Source of the DNA: an uncultured Lachnospiraceae bacterium
Lineage (GTDB): Bacteria > Bacillota > Clostridia > Lachnospirales > Lachnospiraceae
DNA length: 64,000 nt
Assembly (NCBI GenBank): GCA_910584945.1
Contig: CAJUDY010000020.1
Span: 4,205-68,204, forward strand
Direction: 5' to 3'
The position numbers and the translations under genes were made by a program. This document shows, one piece after another, positions 8,851-17,990 of this stretch; positions within the stretch are counted from its first letter, which is position 1, and every line of letters starts with the position of its first letter. The notes under the pieces are model-generated. The model was not told the DNA's origin. It was given only the letters and a program-made list of their open reading frames with translations, and searched no databases.

Positions 8851-10179
8851 GTGATTTATATTATAAATATATTTTTTAGAGAAAGCTATGATAAAGTTTT
8901 GAATGATCTGAATGATAGGAATTTTTATATATTTGGAAATACAACTTTTGCACAGATTTTTTATCTTTTTTGTAAAGAAAACCAGATAGAAAAAAACATA
9001 AAAGCTTTTCTTGTTTCAGATATAAAAAAAGATAAAAGAAATAGGCATATTATCCATGGTATTCCTGTGCGAGATATAGAATGGTTAAAAAATGAATCTG
9101 GTTGTAAAGATATTTTTTTCGCAGGAAAAGTAAAAACAGTAATAGACCAGATGCTCCCGCTGCTAAAAGACGTATATGATGGTAATTTATATTATGTCAG
9201 TGATTTTGTTCATACAATTATGTATTCAAGGTCTATGTATTTGGGATACGAGGATATTGTGAATAGATATTCTATATCTCAAGATTTATATGAAACGGGA
9301 TTGCTGAATTTAAAAGATATTCAAAGTAAGCAGTATTATAAGTATATGCCAAGGGTATCGGTAGGGTATTACCCGGATCATCGTATTTTTAATAATAGTG
9401 TAAGATTAGATGAACTATATCGGCATCAACTGGGCGACTATAGTTGTTTTGAGAATATTGATGAACCACATGAAGTAATATATAAATGTAAAATTTATAT
9501 GTCAAAATCTCATTTTGATAAAGAATTGACAGAAGATTTTGATACACCATACACGGAAACAATTCAGGTTGGTGCAGACTTGACTGATCAGATAATTGCA
9601 AAAATAAAAGATAACACAGGAATTAATATTTCTGTAAGAAACAAAGATTATTGCGAGATGTCCGCAGTTTACTGGGCATGGAAGAATGATGCAGACAGTG
9701 ACTATATAGGTTTTTGCCACTATCGACGGAGATTTGTTATAGATGAAAGCATAATCAATTACATAATGAATCATCAATATGAAGCTGTATATACAATTCC
9801 AAAATTAACAGATGGTGGAATGAGAGAAGAATTTGTGGAAAGAAACTATTTTCTTACTCCAGAAGTCTGGAAATTAACAGGTGAGGTCATTGAGAAATTA
9901 TTTCCAGAATATAGTGATGCTTGGAAAGAATTTGGAAAATCATTCTTTCTTTTGTCATGTAATATGTTTATTATGCGCCGGGATATCTTTAACCACTATT
10001 GTTCTTGGGTATTTGCAGTTCTTAAAGAAGTTGACGAGTATTATTTATTACAGGGAATACAATGTGATAATCGCTATTTGGGATATATTTCAGAATGCCT
10101 GAATACAGTATATGTTATGAAGCATAAAAATACATTGAAAAAAGGATTTGTACAGCTAAAAATGCTTGATACAAAATAA
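8851..10179 (+). CDS. Second DUF4422 glycosyltransferase-like protein with Rossmann module
   Basis: The protein has a divergent Rossmann-like module at about 15-110 (FYIFGNTTFAQIF) and a DUF4422 domain at about 205-430, with AVYWAWKNDADSDYIGFCHYRRRF near residue 289 and LLSCNMFIMRRDIF. The start is doubtful. The GTG at 8851 lies inside AAAGAGGTGAT, which looks like the ribosome binding site itself, so translation may instead begin at a rare ATT or ATA codon at 8860-8863. Compared with the preceding DUF4422 protein it is more diverged, so a recent tandem duplication is unlikely. Probably a glycosyltransferase of unknown specificity. Confidence 0.72.
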   Translation: MIYIINIFFRESYDKVLNDLNDRNFYIFGNTTFAQIFYLFCKENQIEKNIKAFLVSDIKKDKRNRHIIHGIPVRDIEWLKNESGCKDIFFAGKVKTVIDQMLPLLKDVYDGNLYYVSDFVHTIMYSRSMYLGYEDIVNRYSISQDLYETGLLNLKDIQSKQYYKYMPRVSVGYYPDHRIFNNSVRLDELYRHQLGDYSCFENIDEPHEVIYKCKIYMSKSHFDKELTEDFDTPYTETIQVGADLTDQIIAKIKDNTGINISVRNKDYCEMSAVYWAWKNDADSDYIGFCHYRRRFVIDESIINYIMNHQYEAVYTIPKLTDGGMREEFVERNYFLTPEVWKLTGEVIEKLFPEYSDAWKEFGKSFFLLSCNMFIMRRDIFNHYCSWVFAVLKEVDEYYLLQGIQCDNRYLGYISECLNTVYVMKHKNTLKKGFVQLKMLDTK

Positions 10180-10200
10180 AAATTTTAGAGGAGAAAATAA

Positions 10201-11432
10201 ATGAAATATATTAAAACAGAAAAATTAGAAGAACTTGCGCAAAATCACAAACTGGATACGACACTTGTCATCTGGGGAGTAGGAGAACCAACAGGAGAGA
10301 TCATCACATGGCTTAATAACAACGGTTATGGTCCGAATATAAAAATGGTTGTTGACAATTTCAAGTACAAGTTTTACAAAGAGTATCGGGAAATACCAGT
10401 TATAGAGCCAGATAAACTGTTGAACTTAGAATCTGGAACATATACCATCTTGATGGCACTGGAGGATTGTGTGTGTGTGGGGGGGGGGTACTTAGGCAGC
10501 TTGGAGCGTATGGAATTTCTAAAGTATACAATGTGCGGAACTTACCTGGAATGAAGGAAGATACTACTTTGTATCGATATGATTTGCCATATCATTTTAC
10601 AAACCGAAGTCAGGGAAAAGATTATTTATGTTATATTTTAGCGGGTTATGAACCTGTTTTATGGAATAGTACGTTGGCACGAGTGGAAATTTTTCAACAT
10701 GAAAAGATAGATTATTGTATTGTTTCTTCGGGAAAATATGATAAGGATTTGGAGCAGATTGCCGAGAGGAATCACTGGTCTTATTTATATACAGAACAAA
10801 ACCAAGTATGCTATATACAAAATTTAGCGATAGAACTTCATCCGAATGCGAAATATATTTTTAAGATGGATGAAGATATTTTTATAGGAAAAAAATTTTT
10901 TGAACAGATGATACTGGAATTCCATATGATTGAAGAGACAGGAGAGTATGAGATTGGATTTGCTGTACCAGTCGTTCCTTTGAATTGTTGTGGTTATGTG
11001 TCTTATTTGAATATGATTGGCCGAAAAGAAGATTACGAAAAGAAGTTTGGCAGAGTTTACAGAAGCCGGTTTAGTGGGATATATCTGAATGAAGTGGCAA
11101 AATTTTTGTGGGATACCATAGACTCGTTTGACAATATGGCAGAGAGATTTCTTGAAAATAAAGAGAACCATATTTTGGGATGCTATTATAATATTGGCTG
11201 TATTATGTTTACGAGAAAACGATGGTATATGATGGGTAAATGGCCGGAAATACCCGGGGAAAGTGGAATGGGAAGGGATGAAAAGTTTATTTTTAATGAC
11301 AATATAGAAAAAGATATGCCCATTTATGAGATCGGTAGCGTGCTTGCGGGACATCTGGCATTCGGACCACAAAAACAGTACATGCTTCAATATTATAAAA
11401 ATCATTTTGAAAAATATGCAGTTAATAAGTAA
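10201..11432 (+). CDS. GT-A-like glycosyltransferase split by a poly-G tract (frame OFF)
   Basis: Two overlapping frames together make one protein. The first (10201-10554) encodes the Rossmann-like module (LVIWGVGEPTGEIITWL) and enters a run of ten G at 10479-10488. The second, open from 10467 to 11432, continues with LRQLGAYGISKVYNV, the expected end of the module, and then a transferase-like domain with KMDEDIFIG (DXD-like) and YYNIGCIMFTRKRW. With ten G the frames do not join and translation ends at 10554. Eight or eleven G, or loss of one TG unit, would restore about 410 residues. This suggests phase variation, though a sequencing error in the homopolymer cannot be excluded. The TTG at 10467 has no proper ribosome binding site spacing. 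Confidence 0.7.
10468..10488 (+). repeat. TG dinucleotide run joined to a 10-G homopolymer
   Basis: Six TG units run directly into ten consecutive G inside the coding region of a very AT-rich gene. Both parts are slippage-prone: a change of +1 or -2 G, or -1 TG unit, brings the upstream and downstream reading frames together. This layout is typical of contingency loci in surface-structure genes. Confidence 0.85.
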
Positions 11433-11461
11433 GAGTCAAAAGAGATAACCGGAGGACAGTT

Positions 11462-13852
11462 ATGAAACCAAACTACAAAATGGAAAAAGCCATTGGAGAA
11501 TATATAGATTGTCATGTGACAAATGATTTTTGTGATATTTTGTCGGAAGATGAGCGGTTGGAGGTGGCGTCTTATTTGAGTGAGCTTGCCAATGGGCTTT
11601 TCGGGTGGTATCCATTTGAAACTGATAAGACCATTTTGCAGATTGGAAGCTGGTTTGGAGCATTCACGGAAATGCTTAGTTTTCGTTGTCAAAATATAAC
11701 GATTGTGGAAGGTAACGCATACCGCGCGTGTATGACAGGGAAAAGACTTAAAAATATTGAGAATTTAGAGATTATTAATAAAGATATATTAGATTATTGC
11801 AAAATCTGTGATGTACAGTTTGATTATATTATTTTAGCAGTAGATGAAAATGTGGATGAGATTCCGGATTTGGCTACTTATACTCAAATATTGGAAAGTG
11901 TTAAAGGCGTACTAAACAAAGAAGGAAAGCTTCTCTTTGCAGTGCCCAATCGCTTTGGTGTAAAATACCTTTGCGGAGTTCCGGACCCATATACAAAAAT
12001 TCGATTTGATGGCATGACAGAGAATAATTCTGGTCTGTATCGTTTTGACAGGGAAGAACTGTTGAGTCTCGTAAAAGGACTGGGTTTTTCAGATGTTAAG
12101 ATTTACTATCCGATGCCGGATCATCATCAAACGCAGCTTATTTATACAGATGATTTGCGACCAGCTTCAGATGTATGCGAAAGACTCCATGTGTATCATT
12201 CTTATAAGACAGATCGTCTTATGGATGAATGGATATTAACCGGGCGGCTGGCAAAAAATGATGTGCTGTATGGCTTTACAAATTCTTTCCTGATAGAAGC
12301 AGGCAATACTCCCTGCAGTTCTGTGGTCTATTCCGCGCTCTCTGTGGAACGTGACAGGAGCAGGGCGTTTGCTACGAATATATATGACAATGAAACGGTT
12401 GAAAAGATACCATTATATCCGGATGGACAGACTGGAATTCAACAACTTTTAAACAACACTTCCGAACTTTCCAGAAGAGGAATTCCTGTACTTTCAATGG
12501 AAAAAAAAGACGGGCATGTTGTTATGAGACGGGTTTGCCAATTATCTTTTTTACGGTATTTAAAAGAGATTGCAGGAAGAGACAAAAGTTTGTTTGAGGA
12601 TGGAATCAATAAGCTTTATCACTATATCCTATGCTCTTCGGAACATGTACCGGCTTCTCAGAATGCTATGGCAGAGTATGCGCCTGATCATGACTGGGGA
12701 GTGATTCTTAAAAAAGCTTATATAGAGATGATCCCGGTCAACAGTTTCTGGAATGATGGAGATATTTTATTTTATGATCAGGAATTTACAAAAGAAAACT
12801 GTCCGGCAAATTATGTCCTTTTCCGGGCATTGCGGGATATTTATACTTTTTCTCCGGAGATCGGGGAGATAATCTCTTTGGATGAGATGAAAAAGAAATA
12901 CAGACTGACGGATACGTGGGAGTTTTATGAGGAGGAAGAGGAACGGTTTCAGACGGTGCTTCGCAGGCGTAATCTGTTCACTGGGTTTTACCCCTGGATT
13001 CAGCATTTGCACGAGACGGTGCAAGAGAATCGCCGCCAATTTGATGTATTGGAGACGGAAAAAGATTATGACTATTTTAACGCCATTTCTCATCTGGATG
13101 GTCGAAGGATTGTCTTATTTGGTGCCGGAAGGATGGCAGAGCATTATCTGAATCGGTATAGCAGAGAATATCCACCAATATATATAGTAGATAACAATCC
13201 GGATAAATGGGGAAGTAAAAAGGATGGGATTGAAATCAAAGATCCAAAGGCGATACTTAAACTGATGCCAGGGGCATTTCGGGTTGTAATTACCATGAGA
13301 GATTACGAATCGGTTGTTGCGCAGCTGGAACAGATGGGTATTGGTCCGGACAGTTATCGGATTTTTATCAGAGAAATGGATCAGCTGTTGGGCGGAAAGC
13401 TTGTGAATCCTATGTTGGATGGGAAATATAATATTGGTTACGTGACCGGGGTATTCGATTTGTTTCATATTGGCCACTTGAACTTGTTAAAGAATTGTAA
13501 ATCTCGTTGTCATTACCTGGTTGCCGGGGTCTTGACGGATGAGCTGACCAAGCAGGATAAGCATAAGACACCGTTTATCCCTTTTGAAGAGCGGATGGAG
13601 ATTGTCCGTCAATGCAAGTATGTGGACAGAGTGATTCCAGTGGATTTCCACAACACGAATAAAGTGGATGCATGGAAAGAGTTAAAATATGGTTGCCTGT
13701 TTTCCGGAAGTGATCATGAAGGACAGCCTTATTGGACCTGGTTGCAGAGACAGCTACGAAGTCTTGGTTCTGAACTGGAATTTTTCCCTTATACGCAAAG
13801 TACCAGTTCTACGATGCTGCAGACAGCGATTCGGGAGGCAGCGGAAAAATAA
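11462..13852 (+). CDS. Methyltransferase / Rossmann module / cytidylyltransferase fusion protein
   Basis: This 796-residue protein joins three recognisable parts. Residues about 40-245 are a SAM-dependent methyltransferase (ILQIGSWFGAFTEML, ITIVEGN). Residues 245-540 are unassigned. Residues about 545-645 are the Rossmann-like module (IVLFGAGRMAEHYL, YIVDNNPDKWGS). Residues about 656-790 are a TagD-like nucleotidyltransferase with GVFDLFHIGH carrying the HxGH motif and YTQSTSSTML in place of the usual RTxGISTT. The last domain should activate a polyol or sugar phosphate with CTP. A good ribosome binding site (GGAGG) precedes the ATG. It sits upstream of two TIM-barrel genes that could supply its substrate. 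Confidence 0.8.
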   Translation: MKPNYKMEKAIGEYIDCHVTNDFCDILSEDERLEVASYLSELANGLFGWYPFETDKTILQIGSWFGAFTEMLSFRCQNITIVEGNAYRACMTGKRLKNIENLEIINKDILDYCKICDVQFDYIILAVDENVDEIPDLATYTQILESVKGVLNKEGKLLFAVPNRFGVKYLCGVPDPYTKIRFDGMTENNSGLYRFDREELLSLVKGLGFSDVKIYYPMPDHHQTQLIYTDDLRPASDVCERLHVYHSYKTDRLMDEWILTGRLAKNDVLYGFTNSFLIEAGNTPCSSVVYSALSVERDRSRAFATNIYDNETVEKIPLYPDGQTGIQQLLNNTSELSRRGIPVLSMEKKDGHVVMRRVCQLSFLRYLKEIAGRDKSLFEDGINKLYHYILCSSEHVPASQNAMAEYAPDHDWGVILKKAYIEMIPVNSFWNDGDILFYDQEFTKENCPANYVLFRALRDIYTFSPEIGEIISLDEMKKKYRLTDTWEFYEEEEERFQTVLRRRNLFTGFYPWIQHLHETVQENRRQFDVLETEKDYDYFNAISHLDGRRIVLFGAGRMAEHYLNRYSREYPPIYIVDNNPDKWGSKKDGIEIKDPKAILKLMPGAFRVVITMRDYESVVAQLEQMGIGPDSYRIFIREMDQLLGGKLVNPMLDGKYNIGYVTGVFDLFHIGHLNLLKNCKSRCHYLVAGVLTDELTKQDKHKTPFIPFEERMEIVRQCKYVDRVIPVDFHNTNKVDAWKELKYGCLFSGSDHEGQPYWTWLQRQLRSLGSELEFFPYTQSTSSTMLQTAIREAAEK

Positions 13853-13873
13853 AAGAAAGTCAGAGGCATACAG

Positions 13874-15151
13874 ATGAATATCGTTTGTTCTCCGGATGGA
13901 ATCATTCATCCTCCGCGCCCGGATCAGGGTGCTATCGATTTATCAAGAGTTGGATTTCAGAATGTACTATTAGATTTCAGTATGTGTTGTTCCGGCCATG
14001 AATTGGAATATTTTGGACAAGAATATAAAAAACAAAAAGAGATTGCAGATCAGGAAATTCCGCTTGTCACTGAACAGCCTTCCGGGATCGGACTCTTCTT
14101 TGAAAAAATGTTGGATGTCTGCCGTCGGAAGGCACTTGCTGTACCGATCGCCCGAACTCCTTTCCTGCTTCGCAATACCAAGCGCACCGATCTGACAGAA
14201 CGGTTATTCCAGATTCATGCGGAATGTATCAAATTCTGTGGCAGTATCGGCTGTGGCAGGGTCATTATCCGGCCGGTATTTTCCGGTATTCTTTATGGCA
14301 GAGAATGGGAGGTCAATAAAGCATATTATCTTCGCCTTGCGCCCATAGCGAAAGAACATCATGTGATGATTCTTTTGGAGAACCAGTGCAAAGATCAAGG
14401 CGGCCACCTCATCCGCGGCATCTGCTCCGACGCCGTAACCGCCGCCGGATGGGTCGACACACTGAACGAAGAAGTGGGCGAGGAGTGCTTCGGCTTCTGC
14501 ATGGATGTGGGTGTATGTAACCTGTGCGGACAGGATATGCGCGAATATGCCCTTACCCTTGGAAACCGGATTAAAGCGGCTATCCTGCGGGACTGCAACG
14601 GACACCAGGAGAGCTCCCTGCTGCCGTTTACCTGCGTCTGTCACGGACAGCCTCAGACGGACTGGCTGGGACTGATCCGGGGACTTCGGGAGATTGGTTT
14701 TGACGGTGATCTGATTCTGGATCTGGCGGACACTGCTTCGGCATTTTCTCCTCTTTTACGCCCGCAGCTTCTGTCTCTTGCAAAGGCCGTGGCAGAGTAT
14801 TTCCAGTGGCAGATTGGGATTGAGAATCTTTTGAAAAAATATAAGCAGATTGTCCTGTTTGGCGCCGGGAATATGTGCCGGAATTACATGAAATGCTATG
14901 GGGAAAAATATCCGCCGCTTTTTACCTGTGATAATAATCAGAAAGTATGGGGAACCAACTTCTGCGGTCTGGAAGTGAAGGCTCCGGATGCCCTGAGAGA
15001 GATCCCAAGGGATTGCGCGGTTTTTATCTGCAATATTTACTATCGGGAGATCGAGCAGCAGCTCCGGGAGATGGGAGTTGAGAATCCCATCGAATTTTTC
15101 AATGATGAATATATGCCGTCCTTTTATTTTGACCGGCTGAAAGGGGTGTAA
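13874..15151 (+). CDS. Xylose-isomerase-like TIM barrel with C-terminal Rossmann module
   Basis: Residues 1-305 form an AP-endonuclease-2/xylose-isomerase-like TIM barrel related to sugar phosphate isomerases: ILLENQCKDQGG is the metal-binding Glu strand and CFGFCMDVGVCNLCG the next one. The usual DTGH is degraded to DVGVCN, and the later histidine motif reads ILRDCNGH, so activity may be altered. Residues about 320-420 are the Rossmann-like module (IVLFGAGNMCRNYM, CDNNQKVWGT). Base composition changes sharply from AT-rich to GC-rich near 14395, inside this gene. It starts 21 bases after the cytidylyltransferase fusion. Confidence 0.75.
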   Translation: MNIVCSPDGIIHPPRPDQGAIDLSRVGFQNVLLDFSMCCSGHELEYFGQEYKKQKEIADQEIPLVTEQPSGIGLFFEKMLDVCRRKALAVPIARTPFLLRNTKRTDLTERLFQIHAECIKFCGSIGCGRVIIRPVFSGILYGREWEVNKAYYLRLAPIAKEHHVMILLENQCKDQGGHLIRGICSDAVTAAGWVDTLNEEVGEECFGFCMDVGVCNLCGQDMREYALTLGNRIKAAILRDCNGHQESSLLPFTCVCHGQPQTDWLGLIRGLREIGFDGDLILDLADTASAFSPLLRPQLLSLAKAVAEYFQWQIGIENLLKKYKQIVLFGAGNMCRNYMKCYGEKYPPLFTCDNNQKVWGTNFCGLEVKAPDALREIPRDCAVFICNIYYREIEQQLREMGVENPIEFFNDEYMPSFYFDRLKGV

Positions 15152-15155
15152 GTCT

Positions 15156-16109
15156 ATGGTTTCCATTGGGGTACAGACGAAAAATGTGGTGAATGACACC
15201 GATCCGGCAGCCGGGTTTGCGATGCTTGGACGGACGGGCTTTGACTGCGTGGATTTCAGCCTGAATGATTATCTTACCAATACATCGCTTTATAAGCAGG
15301 AAGTAAATGATTTTTTCAATCAGTCCGATGGGGAGCTGGAGCGTTATTTTGCGCCCCATAAGAAGGCGGCCAGGGAAGCGGGAATCCGGATTCATCAGAT
15401 GCATATGCCTTATCCGACATACGTACCGAACGGCAGCAGGGAACTGAACGACTATCTGTGGAACGTGGTAGCACCCAAAAGCATGCGGATCTGCGCAGGG
15501 ATAGGGTGTCCGTATATCGTGATTCACGGATGGAAACTGTCGCATCATCTGGGATCAGAGGAAGCAGAGTGGCAGCAGACGGAGAAATTCCTCTGTTTTC
15601 TGGCGCCCATGGCAAAGGAGATGGGGATTACGGTCTGCATCGAAAATCTGTACGCCGGTACAGGCGGGCATATTGTGGAAGGCCCCTGCTGTGATGCAAG
15701 AAAGGCAGCAGAGCGTATGGACCGGCTGAATGACCGGTATGGAGCGGAGATCTTTGGATTCTGCTTTGACACCGGACACGCGAATCTGGTGGGGATTGAG
15801 ATGGAGGATTTTATCCGGACTCTGGGAGATCGATTGAAGGTGCTCCACATCCATGACAACGATGGGGTGGGGGATCTGCATCAGATCCCGTTTACTTTTA
15901 CCAAAACGAGGGAGAATAAAGTGTCCACCGACTGGGAAGGATTTCTTCGCGGGTTGAAAGCAATTCGATTTGATCGGGTGTTAAGCTTTGAGACGGCGCC
16001 GGTTCTGACCGCATTTCCGGAGGAGATGAAAGAGGAAGTGCTGGCGTTTATCGCGAAAATCGGACATTATTTTCAGGAAAAACTGAATGCAGGCATAGAA
16101 TCTGTATAG
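15156..16109 (+). CDS. Sugar phosphate isomerase/epimerase (TIM barrel)
   Basis: This 317-residue protein has the xylose-isomerase-like TIM barrel with intact metal-binding motifs: VCIENLYAGTGG, FGFCFDTGHANL and VLHIHDNDG, with a terminal SFETAP. It is a paralogue of the preceding gene without the Rossmann module, and its motifs are better preserved, so it is probably the active enzyme of the pair. It starts four bases after the previous stop. Family members isomerise or epimerise sugars such as hydroxypyruvate or tagatose; the substrate here is unknown, but the context suggests precursor supply for glycan synthesis. Confidence 0.82.
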   Translation: MVSIGVQTKNVVNDTDPAAGFAMLGRTGFDCVDFSLNDYLTNTSLYKQEVNDFFNQSDGELERYFAPHKKAAREAGIRIHQMHMPYPTYVPNGSRELNDYLWNVVAPKSMRICAGIGCPYIVIHGWKLSHHLGSEEAEWQQTEKFLCFLAPMAKEMGITVCIENLYAGTGGHIVEGPCCDARKAAERMDRLNDRYGAEIFGFCFDTGHANLVGIEMEDFIRTLGDRLKVLHIHDNDGVGDLHQIPFTFTKTRENKVSTDWEGFLRGLKAIRFDRVLSFETAPVLTAFPEEMKEEVLAFIAKIGHYFQEKLNAGIESV

Positions 16110-16140
16110 AACTTTTCAGGCAAAAATAAATATTCAGAAG

Positions 16141-16169
16141 TTGAACCGGCGGTCTTTTGTTGTTATACT
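16141..16169 (+). promoter_or_regulatory. Sigma-A type promoter for the AAA-ATPase-like gene
   Basis: TTGAAC at 16141-16146 and TATACT at 16164-16169 are separated by 17 bases, with TGT just before the -10 hexamer (extended -10). The promoter lies within an inverted repeat ACCGGC (16145-16150)/GCCGGT (16187-16192) followed by TTTTATT, which may also end transcription from the glycan operon. Confidence 0.6.
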
Positions 16170-16252
16170 ATAGGCAATGAAGGCTGCCGGTTTTATTGAT
16201 GGGGCAAAGGGGGAACTTATCAGAAGAAAGGATCTGACGGAGGGATGCGCGT

Positions 16253-17938
16253 ATGGCAAGAACTGTAGCGATCGGGATACAGGATTTTGGTACATTGATT
16301 GAGAATGATTGTTTTTATGTGGATAAAACTGCTTTTATTAAAGAATGGTGGGACGGCAGAGATACCGTGACGCTGATTACCCGCCCCCGGCGTTTTGGAA
16401 AGACACTTCTTATAAATATGGCAGAACGTTTCTTCTCTGTCAAATATGCAGGAGAGGGGCGTCTGTTTGAAGGGCTGTTCATCTGGGGAGAAGAGAAATA
16501 TCGAGAACTTCAGGGAACTTATCCTGTAATCAGTCTTTCGTTCGCCAGTATCAAAGACAATAATTATGAGGATGCGAGAAAAAAGATCTGTTATCTGATC
16601 GCTGCGGAGTACAATCGCCAGATCTATCTGCTGGAAGGGGATCTTCTTACAGAGCCGGAAAAGGATACATTCCGAAAGAAAACGCCGGATATGGGGGACG
16701 TGGAAGCGGTTTTTGCGTTAAACCAGTTATCAGAATACATGAATCGTTATTATGGAAAAAAGGTGATTATTCTTCTGGATGAATATGATACGCCCATGCA
16801 GGAGGCTTACATGCGTGGGTACTGGGAAGAGATGGTTTCTTTTATGCGAAACCTGTTTAATGCTGCTTTTGAGACCAATCCATATCTGGAACGGGCAATC
16901 ATGACAGGAGTTACCAGGGTCAGCAAAGAATCTATATTCTCTGACTTGAACAATATGGAAGTAGTAACAACGACATCGGATAAGTATGCAGACTGTTTCG
17001 GCTTTACCCAGGAAGAAGTTGCAAAAGCACTGGAGGAATATGGACTGCAGGAAAAAGAGGAACAGGTAAAAGACTGGTATGATGGTTTTACATTCGGCAG
17101 CAGGCGGGATATTTATAATCCGTGGTCGATTCTCAATTATCTGGATAAAGGGAGATTTGCGCTGTATTGGGCCAACACCAGCAGTAACAGTCTGGTGGGG
17201 AAACTGATTCGCGAGGGGGAGTCGGATGTTAAGATTGTGATGGAGGATCTTTTGCGCGGGAAATCATACCATGTGCTGCTTGATGAGCAGATTGTTTTCA
17301 GCAGCCTGGATGATGATCAAAGTGCCGTGTGGAGCCTGCTGTTGGCCAGTGGTTATTTGAAAGTAGAACACTATAGGATGGATGAGGATACAGGCAGAGA
17401 AGAATATGAGCTTGCATTAACGAACAAAGAAGTCCGTTTTATGTTTGAGAAGATGATACAGGGCTGGTTTTCAAGTGTTGTTCCCGCCTACAACAGCTTT
17501 GTGAAGGCTTTGCTAAGAGGAGACATTCGCGAGATGAATCGATATATGAATAAAGTAGCTCTTGACACGTTCAGTTTTTTTGACAGTGGAAACAGACCTT
17601 CCGGGCAGGAGCCGGAGCGTTTCTACCATGGTTTCGTACTGGGGCTTTTCGTGGATCTTAAAGGTCGCTATACAATTACTTCTAACCGTGAGAGCGGCTT
17701 TGGCAGGTATGATGTGTTGTTGGAGCCATGTCAGGATACGGATGACGGCATTATCCTGGAATTTAAAGTGCATGATCCGGAGGATGGGGAGAAGACGCTC
17801 CAGGATACAGTAAAGGCGGCACTGGAACAGATCGAGCAGATGCAGTATGCAGCTGCTCTGGAAGCCAGGGGAATTCCTTCAGAGCGAATCCGCAAGTATG
17901 GTTTTGCTTTTGAAGGAAAGAAAGTTTTAATTGGATAA
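16253..17938 (+). CDS. AAA-ATPase-like protein with C-terminal PD-(D/E)XK nuclease-like domain
   Basis: This 561-residue protein matches the AAA-ATPase-like family common in multiple copies in gut Firmicutes and Bacteroidetes. [13 protein letters not shown] and [13 protein letters not shown] (Walker A variant RRFGKT) lie near residues 20-60, and [12 protein letters not shown] is Walker B. The C-terminal part has [14 protein letters not shown] and GRYDVLLEP...IILEFK, the PD-(D/E)XK-like core. Such genes are dispersed, rapidly gained and lost, and of unproven function. Two degraded relatives occur in this window at 17991 and 52575; this copy is intact and has its own promoter. Confidence 0.8.
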   Translation: MARTVAIGIQDFGTLIENDCFYVDKTAFIKEWWDGRDTVTLITRPRRFGKTLLINMAERFFSVKYAGEGRLFEGLFIWGEEKYRELQGTYPVISLSFASIKDNNYEDARKKICYLIAAEYNRQIYLLEGDLLTEPEKDTFRKKTPDMGDVEAVFALNQLSEYMNRYYGKKVIILLDEYDTPMQEAYMRGYWEEMVSFMRNLFNAAFETNPYLERAIMTGVTRVSKESIFSDLNNMEVVTTTSDKYADCFGFTQEEVAKALEEYGLQEKEEQVKDWYDGFTFGSRRDIYNPWSILNYLDKGRFALYWANTSSNSLVGKLIREGESDVKIVMEDLLRGKSYHVLLDEQIVFSSLDDDQSAVWSLLLASGYLKVEHYRMDEDTGREEYELALTNKEVRFMFEKMIQGWFSSVVPAYNSFVKALLRGDIREMNRYMNKVALDTFSFFDSGNRPSGQEPERFYHGFVLGLFVDLKGRYTITSNRESGFGRYDVLLEPCQDTDDGIILEFKVHDPEDGEKTLQDTVKAALEQIEQMQYAAALEARGIPSERIRKYGFAFEGKKVLIG

Positions 17939-17990
17939 AGAATGAACATATGGCTATATGCCGGAAGTACTCATATGTCAGGGAGGAAAA

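Noticed and set aside
10467..10554. Independent translation of the downstream glycosyltransferase part from TTG 10467
   Set aside because: GGAGGA directly abuts the TTG with no spacing, and the encoded start is only the repeat tract; a frameshift of one gene explains it better.
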